A program made the translations under genes and the position numbers. A DNA stretch of 64,000 nucleotides from positions 1,449,346-1,513,345 of the forward strand of contig NW_006497658.1 in NCBI RefSeq assembly GCF_000471905.2, read 5' to 3'. The stretch comes from Amborella trichopoda. Taxonomy: Eukaryota > Streptophyta > Magnoliopsida > Amborellales > Amborellaceae. The notes under the pieces were generated by a model. That model saw only the letters and a list, made by a program, of their open reading frames with translations. It did not search any database and was not told where the DNA came from. Shown here piece by piece: positions 12,668 to 26,600 of the stretch (within the stretch, counting starts at the first letter, position 1; each line of letters starts with the position of its first letter).

Positions 12668-14500
12668 TTAAGAAACTACATCATCAGAGACAACCATCTT
12701 TGCCATCACAATTCCCTCCTTCGCAAGACTATTTGTCAAACTATTTGCCTCCCGATACATATAAACAAAGGAAATTGAGAGAATAAAAATTTGTAGCAAA
12801 AATGATCGTAGCTCCCAAGGAACTTTCTTTTCTTTGTTGCACCAATTGATGACATTCAATGAGCCCCTTTCAACAATACAACTAGCTCCTAAGAATCTGG
12901 CACTAAAAATCTTTAGTCCCTGAAGTAAAGCAACGATTGCAACATGATTTGCTGAATTCACTCCCAAAGGGCCCGCATAAGTAAACAGAATATTCCCATC
13001 ACAATCCCTCACAACTCCACCAACACCTGCAGGTCCAAGATTTCTTAAAGAACTTCCATCAAAATTCAATTTAAGTACCTCACTCGGCGGTGGAGACCCC
13101 CTATTCCTAGGCCTGCATTTTCAAACAACCAACTAGAAAAGGTTGCAAAGGTTATGCATAACATCCACTTCCACAATATCTTTTCCCATTTTGGAGATTG
13201 ATAAACACTCCCAAATAGAGTGCAAAATTTTCTCCATCATGTTATTCCAAGGCAGACTAGTTCCTTCAAATACTCGTCTATTTCTTTCCTTCCAAATCTC
13301 CTAAAGAATTATCCCCCTAGCAGTTTTCCAAATAACCGAACCAATTTGAGGGAGCGAAGGAACAGAAAATGCACCTAAAATTCCTTTGACAACAGGTGGT
13401 ATAATCAAAGGCACTCAAAGCTGTCCAAAAAACCATTTCCAAATCTCGCTAGTGCAAAAGGCAACGAAGGAACAAGTGAGCAGATGTTTCACCATCATCT
13501 TTACACAACAAACATACATTAAGCAGGACCTTACCTCTTTTGATAAGATTATCAGTAGTCAACACCTTGTCTTGTACGACCAACCAAAGAAAGGCCTGAA
13601 CCTTCAACAATAAAGGCCATTTCCAAATCATAGCAATATCCAGCATGGACCACCGCCGTCGATCGTTGAATAACAGGTGGTACATAGCTTTAACCTAGAA
13701 AAACCCATCCTTGGATAAATCCCACACCATCTCATCCTCCGCCATATATAGGATATAGACTTTCATTAAGTCTCGCTAGTAATCTAGAAAATTGGAGGAA
13801 TAAATCATCTGGGATTCTGTTATAAATAAAATTGATCTGTCATTCAACCTTATCTCCTCTTTTGGCAAATAGATCTCGAATGACAGCATTTGGATTTTCC
13901 ACCTTTGGAAAACCAACGAAAATACGTACTTCAAAGGAGAATTATCTAACCACTTATGGTGCCAAAAGGAAATATTTCCCCCATCACCGACCGTCCAACG
14001 AATGTCCCTATAAAGTAGGGAATTGCAATAGTTAATTGCTTTCCAACACGGTGATGTTCCTCTATTATGCCTACTCCTTCCCATCCACATCTTGAATCTG
14101 TCCTCCCCATATTTTGCAGCAACAACTTGATACCATGACTGATTTTCAAACTTTAAGCTTCTCCACCACCATTTACATAAAAAGAGCCTGATTGACTAAT
14201 TTAATTTTCCTCAATCCCAAAGCCCCTTTACTCTTTGGTGTGCAAACCCTATCCCATTGCAAAAGATGAAATTTTTTGGAGTCACCCAAAGAACCTCACA
14301 AAAATTTCCCATAAACATTTCAATTTTATGAGTAACCGATGCTGGAATCTGTAGAATAGACATTTGGTAAATGGGAAGATTTGACAAAGAAGCTTTAATC
14401 AAAGTGATCCTACCCCCTAAAGAAAGATATTTGTACTTCCATAAATCAAGCTTAGTTTGTATCATTTGAATCACCCTATCCTTTCTCCTTTTCATATTGT
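12668..14500 (-). mobile_element. LINE remnant, minus strand: RT thumb, zinc-binding segment, RNase H
   Basis: Read on the minus strand, the order is that of the 3' half of a plant L1-type ORF2. 14495-14211 carries the 'LSLGGRITLIKASLSNLPIYQMSI' type segment after the RT domain. 14090-13776 carries the 'WTVGDGGNISFWHHKWL' type segment. 13685-13449 carries the zinc-binding reverse-transcriptase-associated segment with 'CLLCKDDGETSAHLFLRC'. 13069-12668 is an RNase H domain opening with 'NFDGSSLRN' and followed by 'GVGGVVRDCDGNIL'. Stops and frame changes separate these pieces, so it is a pseudogene, but it is better preserved than the LINE at 806-8340. Confidence 0.9.
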
Positions 14501-14960
14501 TTCAGCTTTTCCTATACTATGGCTTCAAGCTTCTCTAATTTCTTTTTTGAGATAATTTCCTAAAAAACCACACCAATTGGTATATTGAAGTCCATACGAC
14601 AATTAGAGGCCAATTTGTGAACATCTGGGTCAATAGGGGCTTCCTTCACAACAATTTCATCAACACTCACTTCCTTTATAGCAACCACATCAACACTCAC
14701 TTCCTTCGGAGGCTCAGAAGTAAAGTGAAGCAGCAAAGGCCGCTGTTTCAGGGGAATAGTGCCGATGGGTGGGCGTTTATCCGAAGTCAACAAAGCCATA
14801 TTCAAATCATCCTCCAAAACTATCGTAGCATCTCCTAGGTCATCCACAGCATCTAGAGCCATTTCACCCGTAGCCAGCACATTATCATCCTCCTCAATCA
14901 CCACCATAGCCAAAGGATCAACATCCAACGGATCAAAAGAAGGCCTCGGAGTTATCACCC
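14501..14960 (-). pseudogene. Acidic ORF upstream of the LINE remnant, possibly ORF1 tail
   Basis: A minus-strand frame of 132 codons (14958-14560) is rich in D, E, V and A. It lies directly upstream, in transcription order, of the LINE RT-thumb fragment. It could be the acidic tail of LINE ORF1 or of the ORF1/ORF2 junction, with the endonuclease and most of the RT deleted. I do not recognise a domain, and the link rests on position and strand. Confidence 0.4.
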
Positions 14961-15350
14961 TTAACCACTGATGCTAAACCCATTCCCTATTATAGAAGGT
15001 TGTCCCGATGCTAGAAAACCAACGATTTGATATCTCAGTCTTAGGATCTCTGATATGAAAAAAATAAGAAGGATTTTCAGTCCTTGAAATAACGCATCTT
15101 ATAATGCATGATCTAGACCATCTATTTTCAAGTATTTATAAGTCAGCTTGATCTGCATCACTTTTTAGCTTTAAATTAATAATTATATGTGGAAATAGAT
15201 TTTTAAACCTCACAATGATTTTCAACACCAAAACTGCGTCTTCTAGATAATTTAGATGTGCATTCTTATTTTGATTGTTCAAGGTTGATGCATTATATAA
15301 CCACACCTTTTAACTTATAGAGAAAAAACTGGGCAACTTATTTTTCTATA

Positions 15351-15520
15351 GGGAAATTTATCAGAGAACCTATAAGAGTTGAATTATTTAACACTTCACT
15401 CATTTACAACTATTATAAGCCATGATTATCTATCTTTTGATGGGCATTTTAAAATTAAATCAAAATATATGAGTAGAGTGTTAAATAATTCATCTCTCAT
15501 GGATACCTAGATAAATTTCT
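15351..15520. mobile_element. Small MITE, about 170 bp
   Basis: The left arm contains GAATTATTTAACACTTCACTCAT, preceded by AAATTTATC. Its reverse complement recurs at the right with few changes (ATGAGTAGAGTGTTAAATAATTCAT and GATAAATTT). The element is non-coding. The exact ends and target duplication are unclear. Confidence 0.65.
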
Positions 15521-16402
15521 TTGTTCCTTATTTGATTTTTATTATTGAGAGAGAGATCTTGACTTTGTTTGTTAAACAAATTGACAATTGAAAATTTGGA
15601 GAGCTGAATTGGAATGGCCTAAGTCAGACTTAGGGGGTTCTTGGATTTGGATGGTTCCAAATTATGGGAATGCTTCCGGTCACGTAGAACCGGGCAATTA
15701 ATTTTTGAATAGTGAATCGCTCACTTCATTGCAAATCTACAAAGGACTTGGGCAATTCTTGAGTCTGGAGCAATTATATTTCTTCTTCTTTTTGCTATTT
15801 TAGGGCTGACAGCTCGGAATCGGCGAGACGATCCGCTCCCAAGTGTCTAAGTTTCTGGGTGTTTAAAGGTAGAGGAAAAGAATAGGTTGGGGCCCCGGTG
15901 GTTTGGGAGGCAGGAGCTTTAACATAACATCCCACCCTAAACACTTTGGCGTAAACACTTTGGTTAAATTCTGAAACCAGTGACCCTTCTCTTTTAAAAA
16001 CATTAGTACTTCCTACTCCCACGAAAATTCTAATCCATGGTCCTTACTTTCCTTTCCTAATGCACCTTCACAAAACCAAGTCATACCTTGCAAATATAAC
16101 AAAGCCTCAAAATTTATCGTGAGTTTCTTGAGTATAAACATACTGTTCTCTTCAATTAGACAAAGGGAAAATATATATTAACTAGTGTTTGTAAAAATGT
16201 CGATTTGGATCAGAATTGGATGATCTGGATCATGTATTAGTGGAACCAATTTGGCTCATGTCAGAGCCGGTCCCCCACATGTTTTATATTTTTTTACTAT
16301 TTTTTTATTAGCCAATTCTCTCAGGTTGAGAACCTTGTACAAGTAAGGCATTGTTTACTCCTTCATGTAAACTCCAATACAAGAGTGTGTGTCTCTATAT
16401 AG

Positions 16403-16598
16403 ATACTATGAGACTCTCCTACACCCATGTGAGTAGGACTCCAAAGGATCACCATTAGTTTTTGACACAGATCTCTAAAAAACCCATTCACCCAAGTCTA
16501 CACTCATGTGATAATTTTCTAGAGATCTGTGTGAAGATTTAATGGTGATCCTTTAGAGTCCTACTCACATGGGTGTGGAGAGTCTCATAGTATCGTTA
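16403..16598. mobile_element. Foldback element with long hairpin arms
   Basis: The left arm (about 16403-16480) runs from ATACTATGAGACTCTC through ACCCATGTGAGTAGGACTC to ACAGATCTCTA. The right arm (about 16517-16598) is its reverse complement with a handful of mismatches. The loop is only about 40 nt. An RNA copy of either strand would form a hairpin of roughly 75 bp. This is a foldback MITE or a hairpin small-RNA source; no mature miRNA is recognised. Confidence 0.8.
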
Positions 16599-16612
16599 CT
16601 CTCATATATATA

Positions 16613-17299
16613 TATAATTTTGAGAATATAACCTACCTCAATTAAAAAAGAAAAAAAATTCAAATCACACTTTCCATGCACTTGAAATGAATAATGTCTC
16701 AAGATTGAACATATACCATCTAATATTTAGAGTGTGAGAGCTAAATGGTGGAGAACTCAGAATTCAAAATTTCTCTTTTGTAAAACTCATCTAGTGATTC
16801 TTAGGTAGTTCCCAAATTTTTAGATTGAAAAAGTCCTTGCAAGTAGGTCTTTTACCCGAAAGAGTATGAAACAATATATTCCTGAGGAAGTATCGTATAC
16901 ATGCTCTATAATTAAAATGGCATCAGTCGTTTAGACTCTTGAGTTTCCAACCATGAGTAAGAGCAATTTGCAAATATTTAGATATTCTTTGAGGAAATAC
17001 TCAAGAGAAATGAAAATTAAAAGTTAAACCTCTCGTGTTAATAACAATGTAGACCATTTTGAAAGGGGATTTGACCACTTAAACGAGCAAGCCTTCTTGG
17101 GATCCCTATTTTTTTTTTTGAAAAAAAACTATTTCATACGAAATATATTTCTTGTGAAAAGTATCTTTTGTAAATTATTGTTTAGAGTCTTTAGACAACA
17201 TTTATATGCAACTTAGAAGATAAATTTCTACCTGGAAAATGGATTAAATGCAAGGAATCTCTACTGAGAAGAACATGGAGCATATATAGATAGAAAGAA
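16613..17299. other. AT-rich stretch upstream of BIG
   Basis: No coding sequence or recognisable element is seen. It precedes the likely promoter of BIG. Confidence 0.5.
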
Positions 17300-17642
17300 A
17301 TAGCTGGCAGAAGACGAAAGTAGAAAGAGTTTTATTTATTCAATTCTATAAGAAAATTTAAGGAAGAAATTAATATTTAGCATTTGGAGAGGAAAATGGA
17401 AACGCGTAAGGGATTCTTTGGTCATTACAAAAAAGTCGAGGTTCCCACAATCCACTCTCACTGCTCTCTTCCACCGCCTAACCAGAAAAACCGCACCTTT
17501 AAATTCACCCTTGAAAATGGAGCTTCTCTTCTCAATTTAGTGGCGATTTTTTGGGTACCTTTCTCCAAATTTGGTGGCGATTTCTGGGGTTACACAGGCA
17601 CTCAAGCACCCGATCCGTATGTTGTGACCAGAAGCTTCAGCC
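17300..17642 (+). promoter_or_regulatory. BIG promoter-proximal region and probable 5' leader with uORFs
   Basis: Upstream ATGs are present before the BIG start. One frame beginning at 17384 (88 codons) would run past the BIG start in another frame. A short frame opens at 17517, and a two-codon frame (ATG TTG TGA) lies at 17619-17627, only 15 nt before the BIG ATG. The transcription start is unknown, so which of these are in the mRNA cannot be told. An AT-rich TTTTATTTATTC segment at about 17330-17341 could contain the core promoter, but no convincing TATA box is fixed. Confidence 0.4.
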
Positions 17643-20600
17643 ATGGCTGAAATCAAGAAGCTTCTGGACCTTCTCACTGAAGAGAATGCCATGGTCGATC
17701 TCTCTCAGAGGTTGCGATCGGATAATGCAAAATTAGGGTTATCGGAGTTGGCGTCCATCATAGAACAATCCATTAAAGAGAATGATGATGGAAAATTGGT
17801 GTTTCAGATATGGAATGAGTCACAGATTGAATCCCTTTTGTCAGTTGTAAGTTATGTTGTATATACTACTCGCTCACTTACAGGTAACGGATTTATCGGC
17901 CATTGTGATCTGATAACCCCGAAATTGATTCATTTTCTTGTAAATTTAGTTGTATGAGTTCAATTCTCCGATAGTCTCTTTATTGGGCGTAGGACATGTT
18001 TTATCTTTCATATATTTGGATTTAGAGTTTATTTTGATTTGTTTTATGATTCTTTGCTCAGTTGAAGCTGCAGAATCAGCACTTGTTAGGGTTTTTGAGA
18101 GCTCTGTGGAGTTCTGCATTTATTACGTTGAGAAATGTGGACTTAATGGTGATCATGGGGCTGATTTACAGGTTAGTTATTATTTAACTGTATTCATGAT
18201 TTATTTTACAGTAATCTAGTTTAACTTCTTAGTTTTTGATTTCAACTAATCTTCTAATTATTTGATAATTATAATTATTTCTAGTTACTTCTCATGTATA
18301 AATTTCAATTATTTCCTTTTTAATATATAAATATTTCCTTCTTTTTTTATGTGTATCATGGTTCTGCATTTTTTGGATCACTGAGGAATATATTTGTTTA
18401 TATTGAATTCTTGGACACTCCTTTTTCTTTTTTTTCCCTTTCCCTGAATCAGGAGAAGTCTTCTTTGTTAAATCACTAGTGCTTATAAGTTATAGAATGC
18501 ACTGGAATGGCCTCTAAACTTAGTAAAATATCTGAATGTCTCCAAAGTAATTGATTGAATGTCTGGATTAGCTGAGGAAATGTTTCAATATCCATCTCTT
18601 CTTTCTTTTTGAAGAGAAATCAAAGTTGGCGCTATCTTAGGCATGCAATTTAGGACTAGTGCAATTTTAGAAATTTGGGACTTCACATGGGGGTCACAAT
18701 GTGATTGTCATATCCAAGAGAAAGGGGCTTTACTATTTTGAGTGTCTCCAATGAGAACTCTACATCTGGACGAGAAACATTTTTAAGAAAATCATTAGTA
18801 AAAAAATAAATAAAAATATTATCAATTGATATCTTTGTCATGTTGCTTGGAATTTTACGTATATTTGTGTTCCTGTTAAATAATTTAGTTTAGTCTTGCA
18901 CCCAAACACTTGTATACATCTGATTCTCTGAACATGATATCATAGTATGCTTACTGGTCTTGCTCATTGGTGGGAACTTCATCTTAAATTTAGTTCTTTT
19001 TAGCTTCTTTTGATTTTTAGGAGGATGCCTACATCATGAATAAATAGGCCACTGCATCTGTGAGGTGAGGGTCAGATTTCCAAATGGAGCTGCAATAATT
19101 CCCAAGGATGCTGCAATCAAAATTGACGTTCGGAGTGTCCTTTTTTTGGCTTGTTCCACTGCACCTTAGGTCCAAGTCTCATCACTTTCATAGAAGCTAG
19201 CTTTTTGTAGTATTTGATTAATCCTCCCCCCAAAATAGCATAGTACTATTGATTAACAAACACTAAAAGGTTCATCATCAGCATCATAGTTTCCAACTTC
19301 TCAATTCGTATATTATGTGAGGCTAAGGAGATTACAGACCTTCTTTTCATTCATTTCACATTTGCTAGAAGGTTACACATTTCTTAGGTGATTCTATCGT
19401 CCAGTGTTTCAAAAAGTGCTAGGCGGCTGGGGGTGTCCATGCCGCCTAGCTCCTGGGTGGGCGCCCAGAACCTGGGCGGCCCTGTAGAAAGAAAAATATC
19501 TCTATAGTCTAACGTTATAAGTAAAACTGTATAATACATAAGAATTAGGGATTTAGGGCACATCAAATGTATAGTACACAAGTCCACATAGCATACGCTC
19601 CTCCATACTCCATAACCATAAGTCCATATAAAAAAAATCACTAACTTTGATTGCTCGATCTCCGAAGTTCCACCTCTAAGATGTTTCTAAGGACTCGAAA
19701 TCTTCTAAAAAATTCTCTAATAGATTTATAAAACCTCCAAAACTAAATCTAATATCAATGGATGATGCTTAAATCAATTTTTCGTAACTTTGAGAAACCC
19801 TTAGATCCTATGGAATCACCTAAAACTAGTTTTTTTTGGGTTTTTCTCTCTAAAATAGACTCTAATGGGTTTTAGGCTAATGAATCTAAAACCCATAATT
19901 TTACCTCTTTAGTATTAAAAAAAATGACCAAAAAATACCCTCAACGATGGCCATTTCTGCCCCTAGGTGGGGTGCATGCCTGGACGGGTGGCCACCTAGG
20001 TAGGTTCCCGAGCGCCTAGGCGGGCGCCCAGGGATATCCGCCTGATTTGGCCGCTTAGGCATCGCCCAGGCCTTTTGGACCGCCTGGCCGGCCGCCCAAG
20101 CCTTGGGCGGTCCGCTTGTTAAATCACTGCTATTGTCAATGATACCTCTTTGATGTGGTCTGTGTTATCGTTGTTCAAGGGAGATGGTGTTGCCTTTGGA
20201 TATTTCCATTTAGTGGTTATGGCAGGATGATGATCTTCTTTGCATAGAGTTCATCTTTGGAGCAAGGAGGGAGGTGGAAAAATATATAAATTTCGAAAGT
20301 GACCAAAGGGTTGCTATTGGGGCATAATATTATGAGCAGGCAGGTGAATGAAGTGCAAATTTCCTTGAAGGACAAGGATATAATCTTTTGAGGTGCGAAA
20401 TCCATTAGTGGGGTCATTAAAGAGAGAAGAAAGATATTTGTCCTCTCCTTTACATATCAAAGAAGAGTTTAGCGGCATTGAGGTCATTGACTTGGTTTGA
20501 GAAGGAGGATATCACTAAGTAAATCCAAGCCAAATGCTTTGTAGTGGTATCCATGACTGAGGATCAGGGATGCTGAAGTTAAAATCTGCCCGGGTCAAGT

Positions 20601-23600
20601 GTGAGAGGGTTGATCACGAACTGTGGTCTCTTGGGATTTATGGTGTATTTGCACTCCTCTTGACATCAAGGTTCTGTTGAAGCAGAAGTTAATAGTCCTT
20701 TTACCGGATTTGGGCCATACACTTCTTGTACCCTCATTTGTTGAATATTATTGTTTGATATCCAGCCATAAACAGTCTTTCATTATCATAGTTACGGAGA
20801 GAATCTTAGGGCGTATATGGTGCTGCTCCATTGTGTATGCTGTAATTTACCCGATTAAGGGAAGGGAGCTATGGGAGCACCTCAGAGCCTTGGCACAGCA
20901 AAACAACCTACCATTGGTTGTAATTGGGGATTTTAGAAGCTGCAATTGAGGAAAAAAAGAGGGATTCATTCGGATTTGAAAAATCAAATCAATTAATTTG
21001 TATTTCTTTTCCTCGTCTCTACGAATGACTGGATTGGAAGAACAGACGAAGATGGGGTGAGGTGAGAGGCCGCAGCAGTGGAGCATAGCGGACACATTTT
21101 AGGAGATTTTGAGGTTTGTAGTGTCCTCTCACAACCCCTAGATATGCGAATGGTGTATCTCATTGCATAGCTTGATTGCAGTTGGCCAGAGACATTGTAA
21201 TTTGAGGGAAATCCATCTCAACTACTCAGCTGTACCAATTGTGAATTGAGGTGTTAGGTGATGTAATTCATTTGTATCTGTGCCTGTTTGCTTAATAATG
21301 AAATTTTTTATTAATAAGGAAAATGATGTCCTTTAAGTCTAAAATGGTTTCCACAAATGAGATAATTGGATTCGAAATATTGTTCAAACAAGGAGGTTGG
21401 GATTAACCGCATGACTAAGCGATAACACTCAGCAGGTTAGTTACAGTTCATAAGAAACAAAATGTTCCACATGTGCCACATACAAAACAAGGAAAAGAAA
21501 AAAAAAAACACAAAACAAAGAAAAATGTGAGAGAAGTAATGGGTCAAGAAGCTAGGATTAATGAGAGTGGGATTTTTTGTTTAGGCAACTTTGGACCGAT
21601 TTAGGGAATGTTATAAATTCTCAAGATCATGAAAATGTTTGGTGAAGATACAGGGGGTTTATGATCCTGCTCTGTTGAATCTATCGTATCTACAAGCAAA
21701 AGAAAAGCATATCCATGGCCTTTCCGAGGCTGTAAGGTCCATGAAATGCCTGGAAATCTGGAGAATATGAAACCGACTAAATCTCTAAAGCTTGGTCCTC
21801 AATTAGTTGGAGCACTTGGGGAATGTCTGTGGGAGGAGTGAGCGGGAACAGCAAGATCAGATACCATGAAGCGAAGTCCTTCTCAATAGAAATTTGCTTC
21901 ATGAAAACTTTCTAGGTTCTTTTTGTAAATTTTATTATGATTGATGTTCTCATCTTTATGAGGCCTTCAAATGCAACATAGATTCCATTACTCATCTTGT
22001 TTTGTTTATATCTCAGGCATTATCTCTTTTTCAGTTGTAAAAACAAAAACAGTCGGGCTGCATTTCTAGGCCATCTACATCAACTCTGCTTCTTTCTTAT
22101 GTCAACCTCTGAGTTTTCATGCTTTCTTCTTTTCCATTTTGGGGTTGATTATTATCTTGAACATATTCTCTAAATCAAAACTGAAATGATAATGCCGGTG
22201 TCTATTACTAGGCTATCACTGACGAGTTTTCTTTATTGACCATTTTTCAAGTTTTATGCTTCTCTTCATTTCTGTTTTTGGCTGTGTATTTGCAGAAAAC
22301 TGTTATACACCTGCTGGAAATAGCTCTACTTGATAAAGTAGATACTGATTTAGATTCAGTGAAGTTAGATTCTCCGGCTGTCCTTATGGAGTGCTTGCCA
22401 GTCATCCCTGCTAATTCAAGCAGGGTGAAACAGGACAGATACATGAAGTGTACCCTGCGAGGTAGTAAGTTTAGTGCAAACTGTGTAATTTGTTGTTTTG
22501 TGCTTTTGGTCCCTGGCCTCCCCCCTCCCCGGGCCTTAACGTGCTTTTATCCCACTCAGTAGTTCTGGCTTCATGCTTTGCTCGCTAATTTTACCTGACC
22601 ATCCATCATTTGCTGACTTCTCCCTTCTTGTGTCAATTTAGGGATCAATTGTTCAATGAAAGCTGAGCCAGTGGACACAGCTATGCTTGCTTTAGCTTCT
22701 GAGTATCTTCCAACGAATAGGCAGGTTTCCCTCTCAACTGAAGATGTGCCCCATCAAGACTGGAATAGCATGATATCTCTTTCACAGCATTGGGCAGTTG
22801 TTCATGGGAAGTGCATACCTCGCCTGATTAATATATGCAAAGAGCTGTTAAAGCCCTCACAGCTCTCTGATGAACACAAAGGAGATTCACATTTTCAGTC
22901 AATAGTAATACTTTCTAAAAGAATTCTATCATTAGTTGCAAGGCTTACAAGGGAAGCTCCATATGTTGCTTCTGATGTCGAGTTGTTACTTCAAGCAGCA
23001 GCCTTGGCTGAATTATTGCCTGAGTTGTTTAAACACAGGCACGACGCTCTCAACTTTAATTCTTGTGCTGAGGAGAAAAGAATTGAGCATCACCTTATGA
23101 TACTAATGGAGGACTTCTTTCATTTTGTTGAAGCTGTTTTTCATAGTGACAACGTCTTCCTCAATATAAAGACATGTATTTCTGCTTCTATGTTGAACAT
23201 CTTGGATACCCAAGTATGGAGTTATGACAAACACAGTTCCATTCAAAAGCCTCCATTGGTTTATGCACCTCAGGTTATCATGTATCTGTTGAAGCTCATT
23301 GGAGAAGTGCGTACTCAGACATGTCAGGTGCTTAGTTGGAAGCAGAAATCTGATATAAACTCCGTTGAAAATTTCATGAATTCAGAGATTGGTGTTGCTC
23401 CTTCCTTTAATATTAGCTCCGAGAAAGTTTCTTTGGTTGAAAGATATACCAGTGAACAGCTTCTTAGGCTTATTTTTCCTATCGGAGGTCACTGGCTTGA
23501 TGATTTAATACATCTTGCCTCTTTTCTTCATTCACAAGGGGTGAAATATAAGGTGAAAAATGACAGATTGCGCCAAGTTCGTGCAAAGAGTCCTGCTCCT

Positions 23601-26600
23601 TCTGACAAGGATCCTGCAGTCAGTCATGAAGATGATGCTTTGTTTGGGGACCTTTTTTGTGAAGCTGGCCATCAGGGTGGGATGACTGATACTCGTGGTC
23701 AACCACCTGTTGCCTCTGATATGATAAATATTGGCACCAACATACCCCTTCAAGGTGCTATTGAGCTACTGACTTTTCTTAAAAGCTCCATCTTTTCCCC
23801 TGAATGGGATAGTTCTGTTTGCAAGGAAGCATGGGTGATGCTTCATGAGAGGCATATAAGCATCTTACTTTCCATGCTCCAGTTCCAAGTTTGCCTGTTT
23901 GACGAAGGGATACCCAATAGTGCAGTTTCGGCATGCCAGAAACAGCTCGGGCATGTTTCTGATGTAAGCTTTGACCTATTGTACAGCCTCCTTGCACGCA
24001 GAGCTTTATCCAGGTCCCTTGAAGAACACCTTGCTAGCCAAATTCTCAAGGTAGAGAAGGGACACTTTATCTATAATGACCATACTCTTGTTTTGTTAGC
24101 TCATGCTATGATTTCTAGGGTTGGTCTTAGTGGGACACATTTTAGAATCAAAGTTTTTGAAGCATATATTGATTTCATTCTTGAAAAGGCAAATGATGTG
24201 TGCTCAAATTGCCCCAGTCTTGGAGATACATTTGCAGGTGTCCCTTCTCTTTTCCACTTTGAAATTCTTCTTATGGCTTTCCACTCGTCCTCGGTTTCGG
24301 AGAAAGTTTCCTTTGCAAAGAGGGTGTTTGATGCTCTTCAGTCAGTAAGCCATACTCCAGCTGAATTCAGCTGCACACTATTGACAGCTTGGTCTTTGCT
24401 AGTATCACGGTTGATTTTGATTCTGCGTCATATGATCTATTACCCATCAACATTTCCTTCGTGGCTTCTTTCACATATTCAAACCAAGTTGAGGGAAGTG
24501 CCATCTCGAGGAAGCTCTTCTGGGATTGTAAATGATCGTTTACTATCATGGGTATCCACTACCATACAAAGTATCATGGCTGTATGGGTTAAAGATCGAC
24601 CAGTACTCGGTAATTTGCTTCCTCTACTGATAGATGTTGTTCCTGTTCCTAATTCAGCTTCTTTAGATGGCCAAGTCCTTCAAGATCTAGGTCTGAATCA
24701 GGATGATGTACATGATGCCTTCTCACAAATATTAGGATTGTGGAAAGGTAAGAAAGCTGAAGCAGTGGAAGACCTCGTTCTTGAAAGGTACTGTTTTCTA
24801 CTTTGTTGGGATACACTATCTTGTATTAGGTCTCCATCAGTGAGAGTTGACTCTTGGAGCCTTGATTTGGGAAGAATGGATTCTTTCATTCAATTCAGCC
24901 ATTTCCTGGTAAGCAAGGCTGACGTTACCAGCTATATTGGTAGTGGAAACTTCACAGAAGTTGTCACCAGTGTCCTTCAACAGCTTAGTACTACCCATGA
25001 ACCATTTCAAGTTGAAGAGAGAACTTGGGACTTTTTAAGGGATGGAGCTTGGCTCTCTCTGATTCTTTCTTTGCTTCAAGTTGGCATCGGGAGGTTTTCT
25101 GAAAAGGATGCATTGCAAGGAGTGGAATCACGTTGGGTAGAAGATATACACGGGGGCAACTATTTCTTGTCGATCGCCGAAAGTGTTGTGGTTGCTTTGT
25201 TTCAAAATAACCAGGTTGGATCCGTGATTGAGTGGCTTTCAGTTCTATTGCATAGATATTTGCACGCCCTTCAAGAGGCATTTTTTATGGCACTTGATCC
25301 CCAGGAATGTGAGGTGGGCTTGTTTTCTTCATTGCTTCTTCTCATACAATCTGGATGTGAACAATGCCCAGAGGCTGAGCTGCTGGAGAAAATTGGAGCC
25401 AGCCCTGCCCTGCTAGAATATCTGTATGGTCTTGGGTCAAAATTGAATGAGCTTGTTGAGAGAGAAGATTTAGAGAACCTGAATCGAGCGTTCCGCAGAT
25501 CCTTGTTGCATGGTTTTCCATCACATTTACAAACTCTTAGTGGGGCTCTTCTTGCTTGTATTGTCTCTGTGGAAGGGATAATCTGCACATTCGAGAGCTT
25601 AATCAAGGTCAAAGATTCTATAGGGGCTATACATATAGACGATGATGTGCTGCTCCGTCTTCTTGATTCAGTCATGATGGTTAAACTTGGAAGAATTTTT
25701 GAACATTTACATGGAAAGCTTGATGTTATATACAGCTACTTTTCCCCATCTGAGAAAGGGAACTTGGATCATAGTGTGTTGTTCTTACTGAAGCACATGG
25801 AAAATTTTCTCAAGGAAGTGGCTTCCAGAGAGAAAATAAACTTGGGTGTTCTTGAAGTTCTAATAAAAAATACTGTTGATTTGGTTGACCGCATCAGGAA
25901 AGACCCAGCTAAAGTTGACAGTCTAAAATGCTATTTGGGCATCAACAATGACAAGAATAAAGAAGCCAAGAAGCTTTACCCTGTACAGAATGGCAATCTA
26001 TTGGTTCTTTTGGATGTCTTGGATACTTGTCACACTGAAGCTGTGAGTATGAAGATTCTGCAATTGTTTAATGATCTTTTGTCTGGAGAGCTTTGTTGTA
26101 GCCTTAAAGTGGAAGCACAAAAGAAATTCTTGGGAATGGATTTGGCTTGTTTATCCAAATGGCTTGAAAAGAAGTTGTTGGGATGCATGATTGAAACTTC
26201 AGGAGGAGTTTTGACAGCCAAAGGAAGCCCTGTTGCACTTAGAGAACTGACTCTGAATGTCATAATCTGCCTTGTATCACCATCTTCTGAGATTAATTCG
26301 AAAGAACTTCGTCTTCACTTTGTTGAAGCAATGCTTATGTCCCTAGAGGATGCGTTCATGCAGTTTGACATTCATACAGCCAAGGCCTATTTCAATTCTA
26401 TCTTTCAGCTCTGTAATGGAGATTCTTCAATGAGGCATCTTGTGGAGAAAACTGTGAGGCTGAAGGAGAAATTTTTGTGTGATGAACGATTCCTGGAAGG
26501 CTTAAAATTTCTTTTTGGTTTTCTCTGGAGTATCCTAAGTGCATGTGGAGCTAAAAAAGGCACTGGGGATAAGTTTCCAGGTAAGCATTGGTCGAGCAGT

